From Pseudomonas putida (GTDB taxonomy: Bacteria > Pseudomonadota > Gammaproteobacteria > Pseudomonadales > Pseudomonadaceae): a DNA stretch of 64,000 nucleotides. The notes below the pieces were generated by a model. It saw only the letters and a list, made by a program, of their open reading frames with translations. It searched no databases and was not told the DNA's origin. The position numbers and the translations under genes were made by a program. The DNA lies in the NCBI RefSeq assembly GCF_004357765.1, contig NZ_SMTE01000001.1:490740-554739 (forward strand), written 5' to 3'. This document shows, in pieces, positions 1-8,670 of the stretch (the first letter of the stretch is position 1; every line of letters starts with the position of its first letter).

Positions 1-627
1 CAGTTTGGAATGGGCCAGGTACAGGTAATTGCGCCGTTCCATGACATGGTCGGAAAACTCGTTGCCCAGGGCATAGCCGAGGCGGTACGGCGTGCCGTCT
101 TCACCGATCAGGTACAGCCCGACCAGCTCCGGCTCCTCGCCGGCATCCTCAGCGAAAGCGGGTAACGGCAGGTCGGCGCCGGGGCGTACGACGATGCCGC
201 CGTCGCCCTTGTAGAACCACTCCGGCTGTGCGCCCTCCTCGCCTGCAAGCGGCCGACCGCCCTCCAGGCCCCACTGGAACATGCGCATGCTGTCGGTCAC
301 GGCGCCTTCGGCCTGCTGCTGGTGCATCTTGTCACGCGTGGCGGCGCTGCCCAGGTGAGTCAGGCCGGTACCAGTGACCAGGCAATGCGCCGGATCCGGA
401 TGGTCCAGCGGGGGCAACACCCGACCTTCGGCCAGCAGGGCCAGGTAGTCGTGGTGCTCGCCCAAGCCTGCGGCCTGCACTTCACTGGCCAGGTCGCGGC
501 CAGCGGCAATGGCCTGCAGGGCCAGCTCGCGGGTACTGCCGGCGCCACGCACTTCCAAGGCGTGCTCGCCTTCCACCACGCCCACACGGCGCTCGCCGGT
601 AGCGGTTTCGAATTGGATCAATCGCAT
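1..627 (-). CDS. AraD1 / GguC-like FAH-superfamily protein, 3' end cut by the window edge
   Basis: The frame starts at an ATG at 627 and runs open to base 1, so only about 209 N-terminal residues are present. The protein begins MRLIQFETATGERRVGVVEG and later reads ALGNEFSDHVMERRNYLYLA, both typical of the AraD1/GguC group of the fumarylacetoacetate hydrolase superfamily, found in L-arabinonate and hexarate catabolic loci. It lies 28 bp downstream of the MFS transporter on the same strand and so is probably in the same operon. A role downstream of the dehydratase at 2150, acting on a 2-keto-3-deoxy acid, is inferred from context; the enzymology of this family is less certain than its genomic association. 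Confidence 0.8.
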   Translation of the reverse strand, partial: MRLIQFETATGERRVGVVEGEHALEVRGAGSTRELALQAIAAGRDLASEVQAAGLGEHHDYLALLAEGRVLPPLDHPDPAHCLVTGTGLTHLGSAATRDKMHQQQAEGAVTDSMRMFQWGLEGGRPLAGEEGAQPEWFYKGDGGIVVRPGADLPLPAFAEDAGEEPELVGLYLIGEDGTPYRLGYALGNEFSDHVMERRNYLYLAHSKL

Positions 628-655
628 GTTTGTGCTCGCTTTTCAGTTGCGAAGA

Positions 656-1963
656 TTAGCGGGAGGGCTCGGCCACCCGCGTCGATGCCAGGCGCTGGCG
701 GCGCTCCAGGCGGTTGTAGACCACGCCGGTGAGCAGCAGCCCGAACAGCATCACCAGGGCCAGGAAATACAGGCCCGACGACAACTGCCCGGTGTGCTCC
801 TTGAGCGCACCGATGCCATATGGGCCGAGATAGCCACCGAGGTTGCCGATCGAGTTGATCAGGGCGATCCCCGCCGCAGCGCTGGCTCCGGAGAAGAACC
901 GCCCCGGCAGGGTCCAGAAGATCGCGGTGCAGGAGAACAGCGCGAACGCCACCAGGCACAGCGCCGCCAGCTGCATCGCCGGCACGCTCAACCAGGCGCT
1001 GAGGAACAGGCCGAGTGCGCCCAGGGCATACAGCAAGGCCAAATGGCCGTAACGATCGTTCAGGCGATCGGAACTGCGGGGTACCACCAGCAGGCCGATG
1101 ATGCCGAACACATAGGGCACGGCCGATACGAAGCCAGTGACCAGGTCGCTGCCACCAAACTGGTGAATGAGCGTTGGCAGCCACAGGCCCAGTCCATAGA
1201 TGCTCAAGGTCACCGGCAGATAGAACAGCGCCAGCAACAGCACCCGGCCATCTTTCAAGGCATGCAGGGGATTGCCATGGCGGGTCTGGCCGAACTCGCG
1301 CAGGTCGTTGGCCAGTTGCTCCTGCAGCCAGTTGCGCTGCTCGTCGGACAGCCAGCGCACCTTGGCCGGACCATCCGGCAGCAGGCGCAGGGTTGGCCAG
1401 GCCAGCAACACCGCCGGGGTACCGATGCAGATGAACAGCCACTGCCAGCCATGCAGGCCATGGAGACCATCGAGCCCCAGCAAGGCCCCGGACAGCGGGC
1501 CGGTGACCAACATCGCCAGCGGTTGCGAAAGGATGAAGAAGCCGAGGATCTTGCCGCGGTGGCGCACCGGATACCACTGGGTGATGTAGTACAGCACACC
1601 CGGGAAGAAGCCCGCCTCGGCCGCGCCGAGCAGGAAACGCATCACATAGAAGCCATTGGGCCCGGTGACGAACGCCATGCCGACGGTGATCGCCCCCCAG
1701 GTCACCAGGATGCGGGCGAACCAACGACGGGCGCCGAAGCGGTCGAGCAGGAGGTTGCTGGGCACCTCGAAAATGAAATAGCCGATGAAGAACAGTCCGG
1801 CGCCCAGGCCGTAGGCCGCATCACCAAGACCGATATCGGCCCCCATGTGCAGCTTGGCGAAGCCCACCGCCGAACGATCGACATAGGCCACCAGGTAAAG
1901 CAGAACCAAAAAAGGGATGAGTTTCAGTGTGATCAGGCGGACCAGCCGCTGCTCCTGAATCAT
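656..1963 (-). CDS. MFS transporter, anion:cation symporter (ACS) type
   Basis: This is an inner-membrane major facilitator protein of about 435 residues with roughly twelve hydrophobic segments. The early segment VAYVDRSAVGFAKLHM and the loop LLLDRFGARRW are typical of the ACS branch that imports sugar acids and small organic anions with protons. I start it at the ATG at 1963 because GGAGA lies 8 bp upstream; an in-frame ATG at 1996 has no such site. It is transcribed divergently from the dehydratase at 2150 and shares the promoter region holding two dyad operators, so the natural substrate is probably the sugar acid that the dehydratase uses. The exact substrate cannot be read from the sequence. 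Confidence 0.88.
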   Translation of the reverse strand: MIQEQRLVRLITLKLIPFLVLLYLVAYVDRSAVGFAKLHMGADIGLGDAAYGLGAGLFFIGYFIFEVPSNLLLDRFGARRWFARILVTWGAITVGMAFVTGPNGFYVMRFLLGAAEAGFFPGVLYYITQWYPVRHRGKILGFFILSQPLAMLVTGPLSGALLGLDGLHGLHGWQWLFICIGTPAVLLAWPTLRLLPDGPAKVRWLSDEQRNWLQEQLANDLREFGQTRHGNPLHALKDGRVLLLALFYLPVTLSIYGLGLWLPTLIHQFGGSDLVTGFVSAVPYVFGIIGLLVVPRSSDRLNDRYGHLALLYALGALGLFLSAWLSVPAMQLAALCLVAFALFSCTAIFWTLPGRFFSGASAAAGIALINSIGNLGGYLGPYGIGALKEHTGQLSSGLYFLALVMLFGLLLTGVVYNRLERRQRLASTRVAEPSR

Positions 1964-2047
1964 GGCGATGTCTCCAATTGTTCTTGTAATGGGCACAGCA
2001 CCGGGCCGGGGCTTTTTGGCAGACCTCTGACCTGGCTGAACGATCTT

Positions 2048-2060
2048 ATAGTATTACTAT
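2048..2060. promoter_or_regulatory. Dyad operator copy 1 for the local FadR-type repressor (putative)
   Basis: ATAGTATTACTAT is a 13-bp perfect inverted repeat (six-base arms around one central T) in the divergent promoter between the MFS gene and the dehydratase. Short dyads of this form are the usual targets of FadR-subfamily GntR proteins, and one is encoded at 4053. A second, slightly degenerate copy lies 74 bp away. Confidence 0.55.
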
Positions 2061-2121
2061 TTAAATCGACAACCCTTCACATCCGTCATTTTTGCCGGTA
2101 CATTCACAACCATAACGACAA

Positions 2122-2134
2122 ATAGTAATACCAA
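2122..2134. promoter_or_regulatory. Dyad operator copy 2 for the local FadR-type repressor (putative)
   Basis: ATAGTAATACCAA repeats the half-site TAGTA of copy 1, with one mismatch in the opposite inner arm. It lies just upstream of the Shine-Dalgarno of the dehydratase (ATG at 2150), a position suited to blocking its transcription. Confidence 0.5.
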
Positions 2135-2149
2135 TAAGGTACCCCTCCC

Positions 2150-3883
2150 ATGTCTGATCACAAACGCCCGCTGCGCTCTGCCCAATGGTTCGGCACTGCC
2201 GACAAGAACGGTTTCATGTACCGCAGCTGGATGAAGAACCAGGGCATTCCCGACCACGAATTCCAGGGCAAGCCGATCATCGGCATCTGCAATACCTGGT
2301 CCGAGCTCACGCCCTGCAACGCGCATTTCCGCAAGATCGCCGAGCATGTGAAGAAAGGCGTGCTCGAGGCTGGCGGCTTCCCTGTGCAATTCCCGGTGTT
2401 CTCCAGCGGCGAGTCCAACCTGCGCCCGACTGCCATGCTTACCCGCAACCTGGCGAGCATGGATGTGGAAGAAGCGATCCGTGGCAACCCGGTGGATGCC
2501 GTGGTGCTGCTGACTGGCTGCGACAAGACCACCCCTGCGTTGCTGATGGGCGCCGCCAGCTGCGACGTACCAGCCATCGTGGTCACCGGCGGGCCGATGC
2601 TCAATGGCAAGCACAAAGGCAAGGACATCGGCGCTGGGACCATCGTCTGGCAGATGCACGAGGCCTACAAAGCCGGCCAGATCGACCTCAACGAGTTTCT
2701 TTCGGCCGAAGCCGGCATGTCGCGCTCGGCGGGCACCTGCAACACCATGGGTACCGCCTCGACCATGGCCTGCATGGCCGAAGCACTGGGCACTTCGCTG
2801 CCCCACAACGCTGCCATACCGGCGGTGGATGCACGCCGCTACGTGCTGGCGCACTTGTCGGGCATGCGGATAGTCGACATGGTCCACGAAGACCTGCGCC
2901 TTTCGAAAATCCTCACCCGCGAGGCGTTCGAGAACGCCATCCGCGTCAACGCCGCCATCGGTGGCTCGACCAACGCGGTGATCCACCTCAAGGCGATCGC
3001 CGGGCGCATTGGCGTCGACCTGCAGCTCGAAGACTGGACCCGGGTCGGCCGTGGTACGCCGACCCTGGTCGACCTGCAGCCGTCAGGGCGTTTCCTGATG
3101 GAAGAGTTCTACTATGCCGGTGGTCTCCCTGCCGTCATCCGTCGCCTCGGCGAACACAACCTGCTGCCCAACCCCACCGCATTGACCGCCAATGGCAAGA
3201 GCCTGTGGGACAACTGTCAGGCTGCACCGCTGTATGACGAAGAGGTCATTCGTCCGCTCGACAAACCGCTGGTGGCCGATGGCGGCATCTGCATCCTGCG
3301 CGGCAACCTGGCCCCCAAGGGCGCGGTGCTCAAACCATCGGCGGCAACACCGGCACTGATGCAACATCGTGGTCGCGCGGTGGTGTTCGAGAACTTCGAA
3401 GACTACAAGGCACGTATCAACGACCCTGAACTGGATGTCGATGCCGATTCGGTCCTGGTCATGAAGCATTGCGGACCCAAGGGTTATCCAGGCATGGCTG
3501 AGGTGGGCAACATGGGCCTGCCGGCCAAGCTGCTGGCCCAGGGCGTCACCGACATGGTGCGTATCTCCGATGCCCGCATGAGCGGCACGGCGTATGGCAC
3601 CGTGGTGCTGCACGTGGCGCCTGAAGCAGCGGCCGGCGGACCATTGGCGGCGGTGCGTGAAGGTGACTGGATCGAGCTGGACTGCAAGGAGGGCCGTCTG
3701 CACCTGGACATTTCCGAAGAGGAACTGGCTGGCCGTCTGGCCGACCTGCAGACGCCCGTGCAACTGATCAGCGGCGGTTATGCGAAGTTGTACCTGGATC
3801 ACGTGATGCAGGCCGACGAAGGCTGTGACTTCGACTTCCTGGTCGGCTGCCGTGGCTCGGCGGTACCCAAGCATTCGCACTGA
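2150..3883 (+). CDS. IlvD/Edd-family sugar-acid dehydratase (L-arabinonate dehydratase-like)
   Basis: The 577-residue protein belongs to the iron-sulfur, Mg-dependent dehydratases that turn aldonic acids into 2-keto-3-deoxy acids. The three cluster-binding cysteines are at about C56 (TPCN), C124 (GCDKTTP) and C197 (GTCNTM). This spacing is three residues short of the C59/C127/C200 set I recall for the Rhizobium L-arabinonate dehydratase, which has almost the same length. K126 is the expected carbamylated metal ligand. The neighbouring AraD1-like gene and ACS transporter also favour a pentonate substrate over dihydroxyacid or 6-phosphogluconate. The start follows an AAGG motif. Whether the substrate is L-arabinonate, D-xylonate or another aldonate is not settled by sequence. 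Confidence 0.85.
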   Translation: MSDHKRPLRSAQWFGTADKNGFMYRSWMKNQGIPDHEFQGKPIIGICNTWSELTPCNAHFRKIAEHVKKGVLEAGGFPVQFPVFSSGESNLRPTAMLTRNLASMDVEEAIRGNPVDAVVLLTGCDKTTPALLMGAASCDVPAIVVTGGPMLNGKHKGKDIGAGTIVWQMHEAYKAGQIDLNEFLSAEAGMSRSAGTCNTMGTASTMACMAEALGTSLPHNAAIPAVDARRYVLAHLSGMRIVDMVHEDLRLSKILTREAFENAIRVNAAIGGSTNAVIHLKAIAGRIGVDLQLEDWTRVGRGTPTLVDLQPSGRFLMEEFYYAGGLPAVIRRLGEHNLLPNPTALTANGKSLWDNCQAAPLYDEEVIRPLDKPLVADGGICILRGNLAPKGAVLKPSAATPALMQHRGRAVVFENFEDYKARINDPELDVDADSVLVMKHCGPKGYPGMAEVGNMGLPAKLLAQGVTDMVRISDARMSGTAYGTVVLHVAPEAAAGGPLAAVREGDWIELDCKEGRLHLDISEEELAGRLADLQTPVQLISGGYAKLYLDHVMQADEGCDFDFLVGCRGSAVPKHSH

Positions 3884-3923
3884 ATGCCTGGGGGCTCGTC
3901 GTTGGATGGGGTGGCGTTGCACG

Positions 3924-3953
3924 CATCGAGCGCCGCCCGCGCGGCGCTCGATG
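3924..3953. terminator. Perfect 13-bp hairpin downstream of the dehydratase
   Basis: CATCGAGCGCCGC and its exact complement flank a four-base loop, 41 bp after the dehydratase stop. No T-run follows, so it may act as an mRNA 3'-end structure as much as a classical terminator. The same stem core recurs at 15232-15265. Confidence 0.6.
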
Positions 3954-4052
3954 CCCAAGGCGCCGCGCATGTCACGACGAACACCAGACCGGCCCCCCTC
4001 CCACTGATGCTATGATGCGCAGCCTCCGCCCGAAGGATCTCCCCCGCCTCAC

Positions 4053-4775
4053 ATGAACTACCGCCAGCCCACCACGCGCAAGAGCATGCACGCCACTCTG
4101 GTCCAGGACCTCGGCCTGCAGATCGTATCCGGCCAACTCGAGCCCGGGCAGAAACTGCCCTCCGAGGCGAGCCTGTGCGAAACCTACGCGATCAGCCGGC
4201 CGGTATTTCGTGAAGCGATGCGCGCGCTCACCGCCAAGGGCCTGGTCGAAGCCCGCCCGCGGGTCGGCACCCTGGTTCGTCCGCGCCATGACTGGCACAT
4301 GCTCGACCCCGACGTGCTGCACTGGCTGATGCAGGCCACGCCGCAACAGGAATTCTTCAATACCTTGTCCAGCGTACGCTGGGTGATCGAACCGGCCGCC
4401 GCCGCGCTGGCAGCGACCAATGCCACGGCCGAAGACGTTGCCTCGATCGATGAGGCCTACCAACGCATGGAAGCGGCGCGCAACCATGAAGAACGCCTGC
4501 AGCCGGATCTGGATTTCCATGCACGGATCGCCGACGCAACCCACAACGACCTGCTGGCCTACTTGTGCAACATGCTGTCGATGGCGCTGCGTGAATCGGT
4601 GCGCTACTCCAACCAGCGCCCCAACTTCGATGAACTCGCCCTGCCTCGGCACAAGGCGATCCTCACCGCGATCCAGAATGGCGATGCGCTGGGGGCCCGG
4701 CATGCTTCGCTGGTTCAGCTCGAGGATGCGCGGGTGGCCCTGAGCAAGGTTCTCGGACAAGACCCGCTCGGTTGA
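4053..4775 (+). CDS. GntR/FadR-family transcriptional regulator
   Basis: The 240-residue protein has an N-terminal winged helix (about residues 12-75, with the motif LPSEASLCETYAISRPVFRE) and a C-terminal all-helical FCD domain. The FCD metal-binding pattern is visible as D152, H156, H200 and H217. Such proteins usually repress sugar-acid operons and release DNA when they bind the acid or a keto-deoxy intermediate. It follows the dehydratase on the same strand after a hairpin and probably has its own promoter. The likely targets are the two TAGTA/TACTA dyads at 2048 and 2122. Translation could alternatively begin at M12 because the Shine-Dalgarno of the first ATG is weak. Confidence 0.85.
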   Translation: MNYRQPTTRKSMHATLVQDLGLQIVSGQLEPGQKLPSEASLCETYAISRPVFREAMRALTAKGLVEARPRVGTLVRPRHDWHMLDPDVLHWLMQATPQQEFFNTLSSVRWVIEPAAAALAATNATAEDVASIDEAYQRMEAARNHEERLQPDLDFHARIADATHNDLLAYLCNMLSMALRESVRYSNQRPNFDELALPRHKAILTAIQNGDALGARHASLVQLEDARVALSKVLGQDPLG

Positions 4776-4858
4776 TACGCTGGGCGTCATGGTATACCCG
4801 TTGCGGTCAACCCAGGTATCCTTGGCCCCTTTAGAGCAAGCCTTCCAGGACGGTGACC

Positions 4859-5578
4859 ATGACCAGGCCCCTTCTGCTGCTGGGCGCGGCCCTGCTGCTG
4901 AGCCCTGCGCTGCACGCCCAGCAAATGCTCCGCCAGCTGGGCGACTTCGACTTCACCCTCGGTACCACTCCCTCACGCAGCATGGCTCAGGGCCTGATCT
5001 CGCCCAGCGCCGTCGGCGCCTTTCACGGCGGCCTCGACTTGAGCCACCCAAGCGGCTGGTACGTCGGCCAGTATGCCCCGAGCATGGGCGTAGCGCCCGA
5101 CTCCACGCTGCGGCTGGACAGCTATCTGGGTTACAAGCATCACTTCGACCATACCCTGGGGTATGAGGTGGGGTTGATCCATTACAGCCAGCCGAATATC
5201 GCCGGACCTGACAGCTATGCCGTGTATGGCGGCGTCTCGATACTCGGCAGCCGCTTCGGCGGCGCACTGCGCGACAACCCCGACAATCGCACCGGTACCC
5301 TGTTCGCCGATCTCGGCCGGCTGCCACTGCTCGATGCGCAGCTCACCGTCAAGCTTGCCCATCATCAGCTGGGCACACCGTTCACCATCGGTGACGGTAG
5401 CCAGATCGATGGCTTCTCCGACTGGTCGCTACAGCTCTCGCGCCCTTGGCTAGGCTTGGACCTGGACCTGATCTACAGCAGTTCCGACCTCAGCGGTGGT
5501 GGTTGCGACGCCTACGCCGGCATCAATACCTATTGCGAAAGCGTGGTCACACTCAAGGCTCAACGCAATTTCTTCTAG
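4859..5578 (+). CDS. TorF-family putative outer-membrane porin
   Basis: The 239-residue product has a signal peptide (MTRPLLLLGAALLLSPALHA) and a beta-rich body ending in phenylalanine, as expected for an outer-membrane barrel. Segments such as LGYEVGLIHYSQPNIAG and GGLDLSHPSGWYVGQYA are typical of the TorF/Gcw-type putative porins. I use the ATG at 4859 because AGGA lies 8 bp upstream; a GTG two codons earlier is in frame. The gene converges on the LysR gene, and the two reading frames overlap by four bases at their stops. Its cargo is unknown and neither neighbour clearly points to one. Confidence 0.75.
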   Translation: MTRPLLLLGAALLLSPALHAQQMLRQLGDFDFTLGTTPSRSMAQGLISPSAVGAFHGGLDLSHPSGWYVGQYAPSMGVAPDSTLRLDSYLGYKHHFDHTLGYEVGLIHYSQPNIAGPDSYAVYGGVSILGSRFGGALRDNPDNRTGTLFADLGRLPLLDAQLTVKLAHHQLGTPFTIGDGSQIDGFSDWSLQLSRPWLGLDLDLIYSSSDLSGGGCDAYAGINTYCESVVTLKAQRNFF

Positions 5579-6489
5579 GTACTTGGCGTCAGTGCCTGTG
5601 CGCCGTTCTCTGGCATCAAGGTCGCGATCAAAGCCCGGACAGTCCCTGGCAGCGCCTCCAGTTCACGCACCAGGATACTGCGTTCACGCACCGCCCAGGG
5701 CTCGTCGAGGGTAATGGTGACCAGGTTCATGGTCTGGCTGTTCCGCAGCGCGGCCGATTCGGGAATGATGCCGATCCCGACACCGGCCTCTACCAGCCGG
5801 CAGATGGCCTCGAAGCTCGAAAGCTGGATACGCAGCGACAGGTTCAAGCCCATGCGTTCGACATGGTCGCGCAGAAAGCTCAGCAACGTGCTGCCGTCAT
5901 GCAGGCCGATATGCTGGAACGCCAACGTCTGCTTCAACGTGACCTGCTGGTACTCCGCCAGCTCATGCCCCTGGGGCACGATCAGCACCAGGCGGTCGGT
6001 GCTGAAATGCATCACCTGCAGGCCGCTCGCCTCGACCGGGCCGGCGATGATGCCCATGTCGCTGCTGCCATCGAGCACACCCCGCACGATATCCCGGGAC
6101 AGGCGCTCCTGCAGGTCGACCGTCACCCCTGGACGCTTGGCCAGAAAGCCTGCCAGCACCTCAGGCAGGAACTCGGTCACCGCGGTGGTATTGGCAAAAA
6201 TGCGGATATGCCCGGCCGAATCAGTACCGAATTGCGTGAACTCAGCCTTGAGGTAGTCCACCTGGCGCATGATCAGCCGCGCATGGGTCAGCAACTTGTG
6301 GCCAGCGGGTGTCAGTTCGACACCTCGGCTGTCGCGGTATAGCAGACGGGTATCGAGCTGCGCCTCCAGCGCCTTGATGCGGGCGCTGGCGGCAGCTGGG
6401 GAAAGACAGGCGCGGCGTGCGCCCTGGGTCAGGCTCGGCGACTCGCCGATATGAATGAATAGCCTCAGGTCGGCCAGGTCGAAATGCAT
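5575..6489 (-). CDS. itcR: LysR-family regulator of the itaconate operon
   Basis: This 304-residue LysR protein has an N-terminal helix-turn-helix (DLRLFIHIGESPSLTQGARR, then LSPAAASARIKALE) and a C-terminal effector domain. It is divergent from a six-gene set matching the P. aeruginosa itaconate locus PA0878-PA0886, whose divergent LysR gene (PA0877) is itaconate-responsive in published work. By that analogy it should activate the operon at 6637 in response to itaconate or its CoA ester. The name rests on synteny and family, since I could not align it directly. Its stop overlaps that of the TorF gene by four bases. Confidence 0.75.
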   Translation of the reverse strand: MHFDLADLRLFIHIGESPSLTQGARRACLSPAAASARIKALEAQLDTRLLYRDSRGVELTPAGHKLLTHARLIMRQVDYLKAEFTQFGTDSAGHIRIFANTTAVTEFLPEVLAGFLAKRPGVTVDLQERLSRDIVRGVLDGSSDMGIIAGPVEASGLQVMHFSTDRLVLIVPQGHELAEYQQVTLKQTLAFQHIGLHDGSTLLSFLRDHVERMGLNLSLRIQLSSFEAICRLVEAGVGIGIIPESAALRNSQTMNLVTITLDEPWAVRERSILVRELEALPGTVRALIATLMPENGAQALTPST

Positions 6490-6540
6490 GGGAGGCTCCG
6501 GTCGGGGGCGTTAGCGTCGATACAGGCACAATCATGGCGT

Positions 6541-6587
6541 TCAGCATACATGAACGCGGCTTTACGCAAATGCAAATTCACAGAATG
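6541..6587. promoter_or_regulatory. Candidate LysR binding region upstream of the itaconate operon
   Basis: Two short dyads lie in the divergent promoter. TTCA and TGAA arms at 6541-6555 embed a T-N11-A motif, the usual LysR box. ATTC-ACA-GAAT lies at 6577-6587. Their position, 50 to 95 bp upstream of the first structural gene, suits a LysR activator. Confidence 0.4.
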
Positions 6588-6636
6588 CCAGGCGCCTCGC
6601 ATGATCGCCCCATAACAACAAAGCAGAGGCATCGTG

Positions 6637-7476
6637 ATGACTGCTACAACTCCGCCTACCGACTACAGCGCCTGGATCGGCCGCACCGAAGAGGTCCATG
6701 ACGAGCTGAGCCGCAACCTGGTCAAGCGCATCGCAGCGACCTTCGGCGAGACTGCGCCGGCTGTCGGCCAGCCCCTGCCAGCGCTGTGGATGTGGTGTTT
6801 CTTCCAGGAGCCGGTAAATGAGGCACAGTTGGGTAGCGACGGCCACCCGGCCCGCGGTGGCTTCCTGCCTCCGGCCGACAATCGCAACCGCATGTGGGCG
6901 GGCGGACGGGTCGAGTTCATCGCCCCGTTGCGGGTCGGCAGCGAAGCCCAGCGTCTTTCGACCATCGTTCATATCGAAGAAAAGCATGGCCGCACAGGCG
7001 CCCTGCTGTTCGTCACCGTGCGCCACGACTACTCCCAAGACGGCCAACTGTGCGTGCGTGAAGAACAGGACATCGTCTACCGCGAACCCAACCCGCCCAA
7101 GCTGGACAGCCGCCAGGCAGATGCCCGAGCCGATTGGAGCGAGTCGGTGACACCGACGCCGACCCTGCTGTTCCGCTACTCGGCGGTGACCTTCAACGGC
7201 CATCGCATCCACTACGACCACCCCTACGTGACCGCCACCGAAGGCTATGCCGGACTGGTGGTGCACGGCCCGATGATCGCCACGCTCAACCTGCATGCGT
7301 TCATTCGCGCCAATCCGGGTAAGTGCGTGCGGCATTTCGCCTATCGCGGCGTACGCCCATTGACCGTGCCGACGCCTTTCGAGGTAGCCGGTCGCCTCGT
7401 CGAGCCCGGCCAGGCCCAATTGTGGGCCGGTAATGCCGACGGTGTGGCGCAAAGCGCCGAAGTTCGTTTCGACTGA
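6637..7476 (+). CDS. ich: Itaconyl-CoA hydratase-like, FAS1-like/MaoC dehydratase
   Basis: The 279-residue hot-dog protein has an N-terminal FAS1-like dehydratase half and a C-terminal MaoC-like half with YSAVTFNGHRIHYDHPYV, which carries the hydratase Asp/His type motif, followed by GLVVHGPM. Family members include mesaconyl-C4-CoA hydratase and itaconyl-CoA hydratase. In this operon it is expected to hydrate itaconyl-CoA to (S)-citramalyl-CoA, as PA0878 does in P. aeruginosa. The ATG at 6637 has AGAGG upstream; a GTG one codon earlier is also possible. It is the first gene of the operon, 20 bp before the acyl-CoA dehydrogenase. Confidence 0.8.
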   Translation: MTATTPPTDYSAWIGRTEEVHDELSRNLVKRIAATFGETAPAVGQPLPALWMWCFFQEPVNEAQLGSDGHPARGGFLPPADNRNRMWAGGRVEFIAPLRVGSEAQRLSTIVHIEEKHGRTGALLFVTVRHDYSQDGQLCVREEQDIVYREPNPPKLDSRQADARADWSESVTPTPTLLFRYSAVTFNGHRIHYDHPYVTATEGYAGLVVHGPMIATLNLHAFIRANPGKCVRHFAYRGVRPLTVPTPFEVAGRLVEPGQAQLWAGNADGVAQSAEVRFD

Positions 7477-7496
7477 TCGCTGACAGGGACACCCAA

Positions 7497-8660
7497 ATGC
7501 CTACTTACGATAACGATGACCTGACTGCCATTCGCGAAGGCGTGCGCGCACTGTGCGCCGAGTACCCTGCCGAATACTGGCGCAAGATCGACGAGGAAAA
7601 AGGCTTCCCCGAGGCCTTCGTCAAAGCCATGACCGAAGCCGGCTGGCTGTCGGCGATGATTTCCGAGGAATTCGGTGGTTCGGGCCTGGGTCTGGCCGAG
7701 GCATCGGTCATCCTCGAAGAGGTCAACGCCTGCGGCGGCAACTCCGGCACCATCCACGGCCAGATGTACAACATGTTCACCCTGCTGCGTAACGGCAGCG
7801 AAGAACAGAAGCGCTATTACCTGCCTAAGCTCGCCAGCGGCGAACTGCGCCTGCAGTCGATGGGCGTGACCGAACCCACCACCGGTACCGACACCACCAA
7901 AATCAAGACCACCGCCGTGCGCAAAGGCGACACGTACGTGATCAACGGTCAGAAAGTGTGGATCTCGCGGGTCCAGCATTCCGACCTGATGATTCTGCTG
8001 GCGCGCACCACACCATTGGCCGAAGTGAAAAAGAAGTCCGAAGGTATGTCGATCTTTCTGGTCGACCTGCGCGATGCCATCGGCAACGGCCTGACCGTGC
8101 AGCCGATCGCCAACCTGGTCAACCACGAAACCAACGAGCTGTTCTTCGACAACCTGGAAATCCCCGCCAGCAGCTTGATCGGCGAAGAAGGCAAAGGCTT
8201 CCGCTACATCCTCGACGGCCTCAATGCCGAGCGCACGCTGATCGCTGCCGAGTGCATCGGCGATGGCCGCTGGTTCGTCGAGAAAGCCAGCCAGTATGCC
8301 CGCGACCGTGTGGTATTCGGCCGACCGATCGGGCAGAACCAGGGCGTACAGTTCCCCATCGCCGAGGCGCATATCGAAATCGAGGCTGCCGACCTGATGC
8401 GCTGGCGCGCCTGCGAGGAATACGACAGTGGGCGTAATGCCGGAGCCGCCGCGAACATGGCCAAGTACCTGGCGGCCAAGGCCAGCTGGGAGGCCGCCAA
8501 CGCCTGCCTGCAGACCCACGGCGGCTTTGGCTTCGCCAACGAATACGACGTCGAACGCAAATTCCGCGAAACACGTCTGTACCAAGTGGCGCCGATCTCG
8601 ACCAACCTGATCCTGTCCTACGTAGCCGAGCACCTGCTCGAACTGCCACGCAGCTTCTGA
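7497..8660 (+). CDS. Acyl-CoA dehydrogenase-family protein of the itaconate operon
   Basis: The 387-residue flavoprotein has the usual three-part acyl-CoA dehydrogenase fold, with FAD-binding segments MGVTEPTTGTD and KVWISRVQHSD and the C-terminal stretch THGGFGFANEYDVERKFRE. The canonical catalytic glutamate of medium-chain enzymes (in Y-E-G-T) is replaced here by the segment YQVAPIS, which has no acid. E245 in GLNAERTLIAAE falls where isovaleryl-CoA dehydrogenase carries its base, so activity is still plausible. Its P. aeruginosa counterpart (PA0879) sits in the itaconate cluster, but its step is not defined. A methylsuccinyl-CoA or related branched C5 substrate is a guess from context. Confidence 0.85.
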   Translation: MPTYDNDDLTAIREGVRALCAEYPAEYWRKIDEEKGFPEAFVKAMTEAGWLSAMISEEFGGSGLGLAEASVILEEVNACGGNSGTIHGQMYNMFTLLRNGSEEQKRYYLPKLASGELRLQSMGVTEPTTGTDTTKIKTTAVRKGDTYVINGQKVWISRVQHSDLMILLARTTPLAEVKKKSEGMSIFLVDLRDAIGNGLTVQPIANLVNHETNELFFDNLEIPASSLIGEEGKGFRYILDGLNAERTLIAAECIGDGRWFVEKASQYARDRVVFGRPIGQNQGVQFPIAEAHIEIEAADLMRWRACEEYDSGRNAGAAANMAKYLAAKASWEAANACLQTHGGFGFANEYDVERKFRETRLYQVAPISTNLILSYVAEHLLELPRSF

Positions 8661-8670
8661 GGGCCCGACC

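Noticed and set aside
509-2125. A 538-codon open frame on the plus strand
   Set aside because: It is antisense to the MFS transporter, is rich in Gln/Arg/His as expected from the complement of GC-rich hydrophobic codons, and has no recognisable domain.
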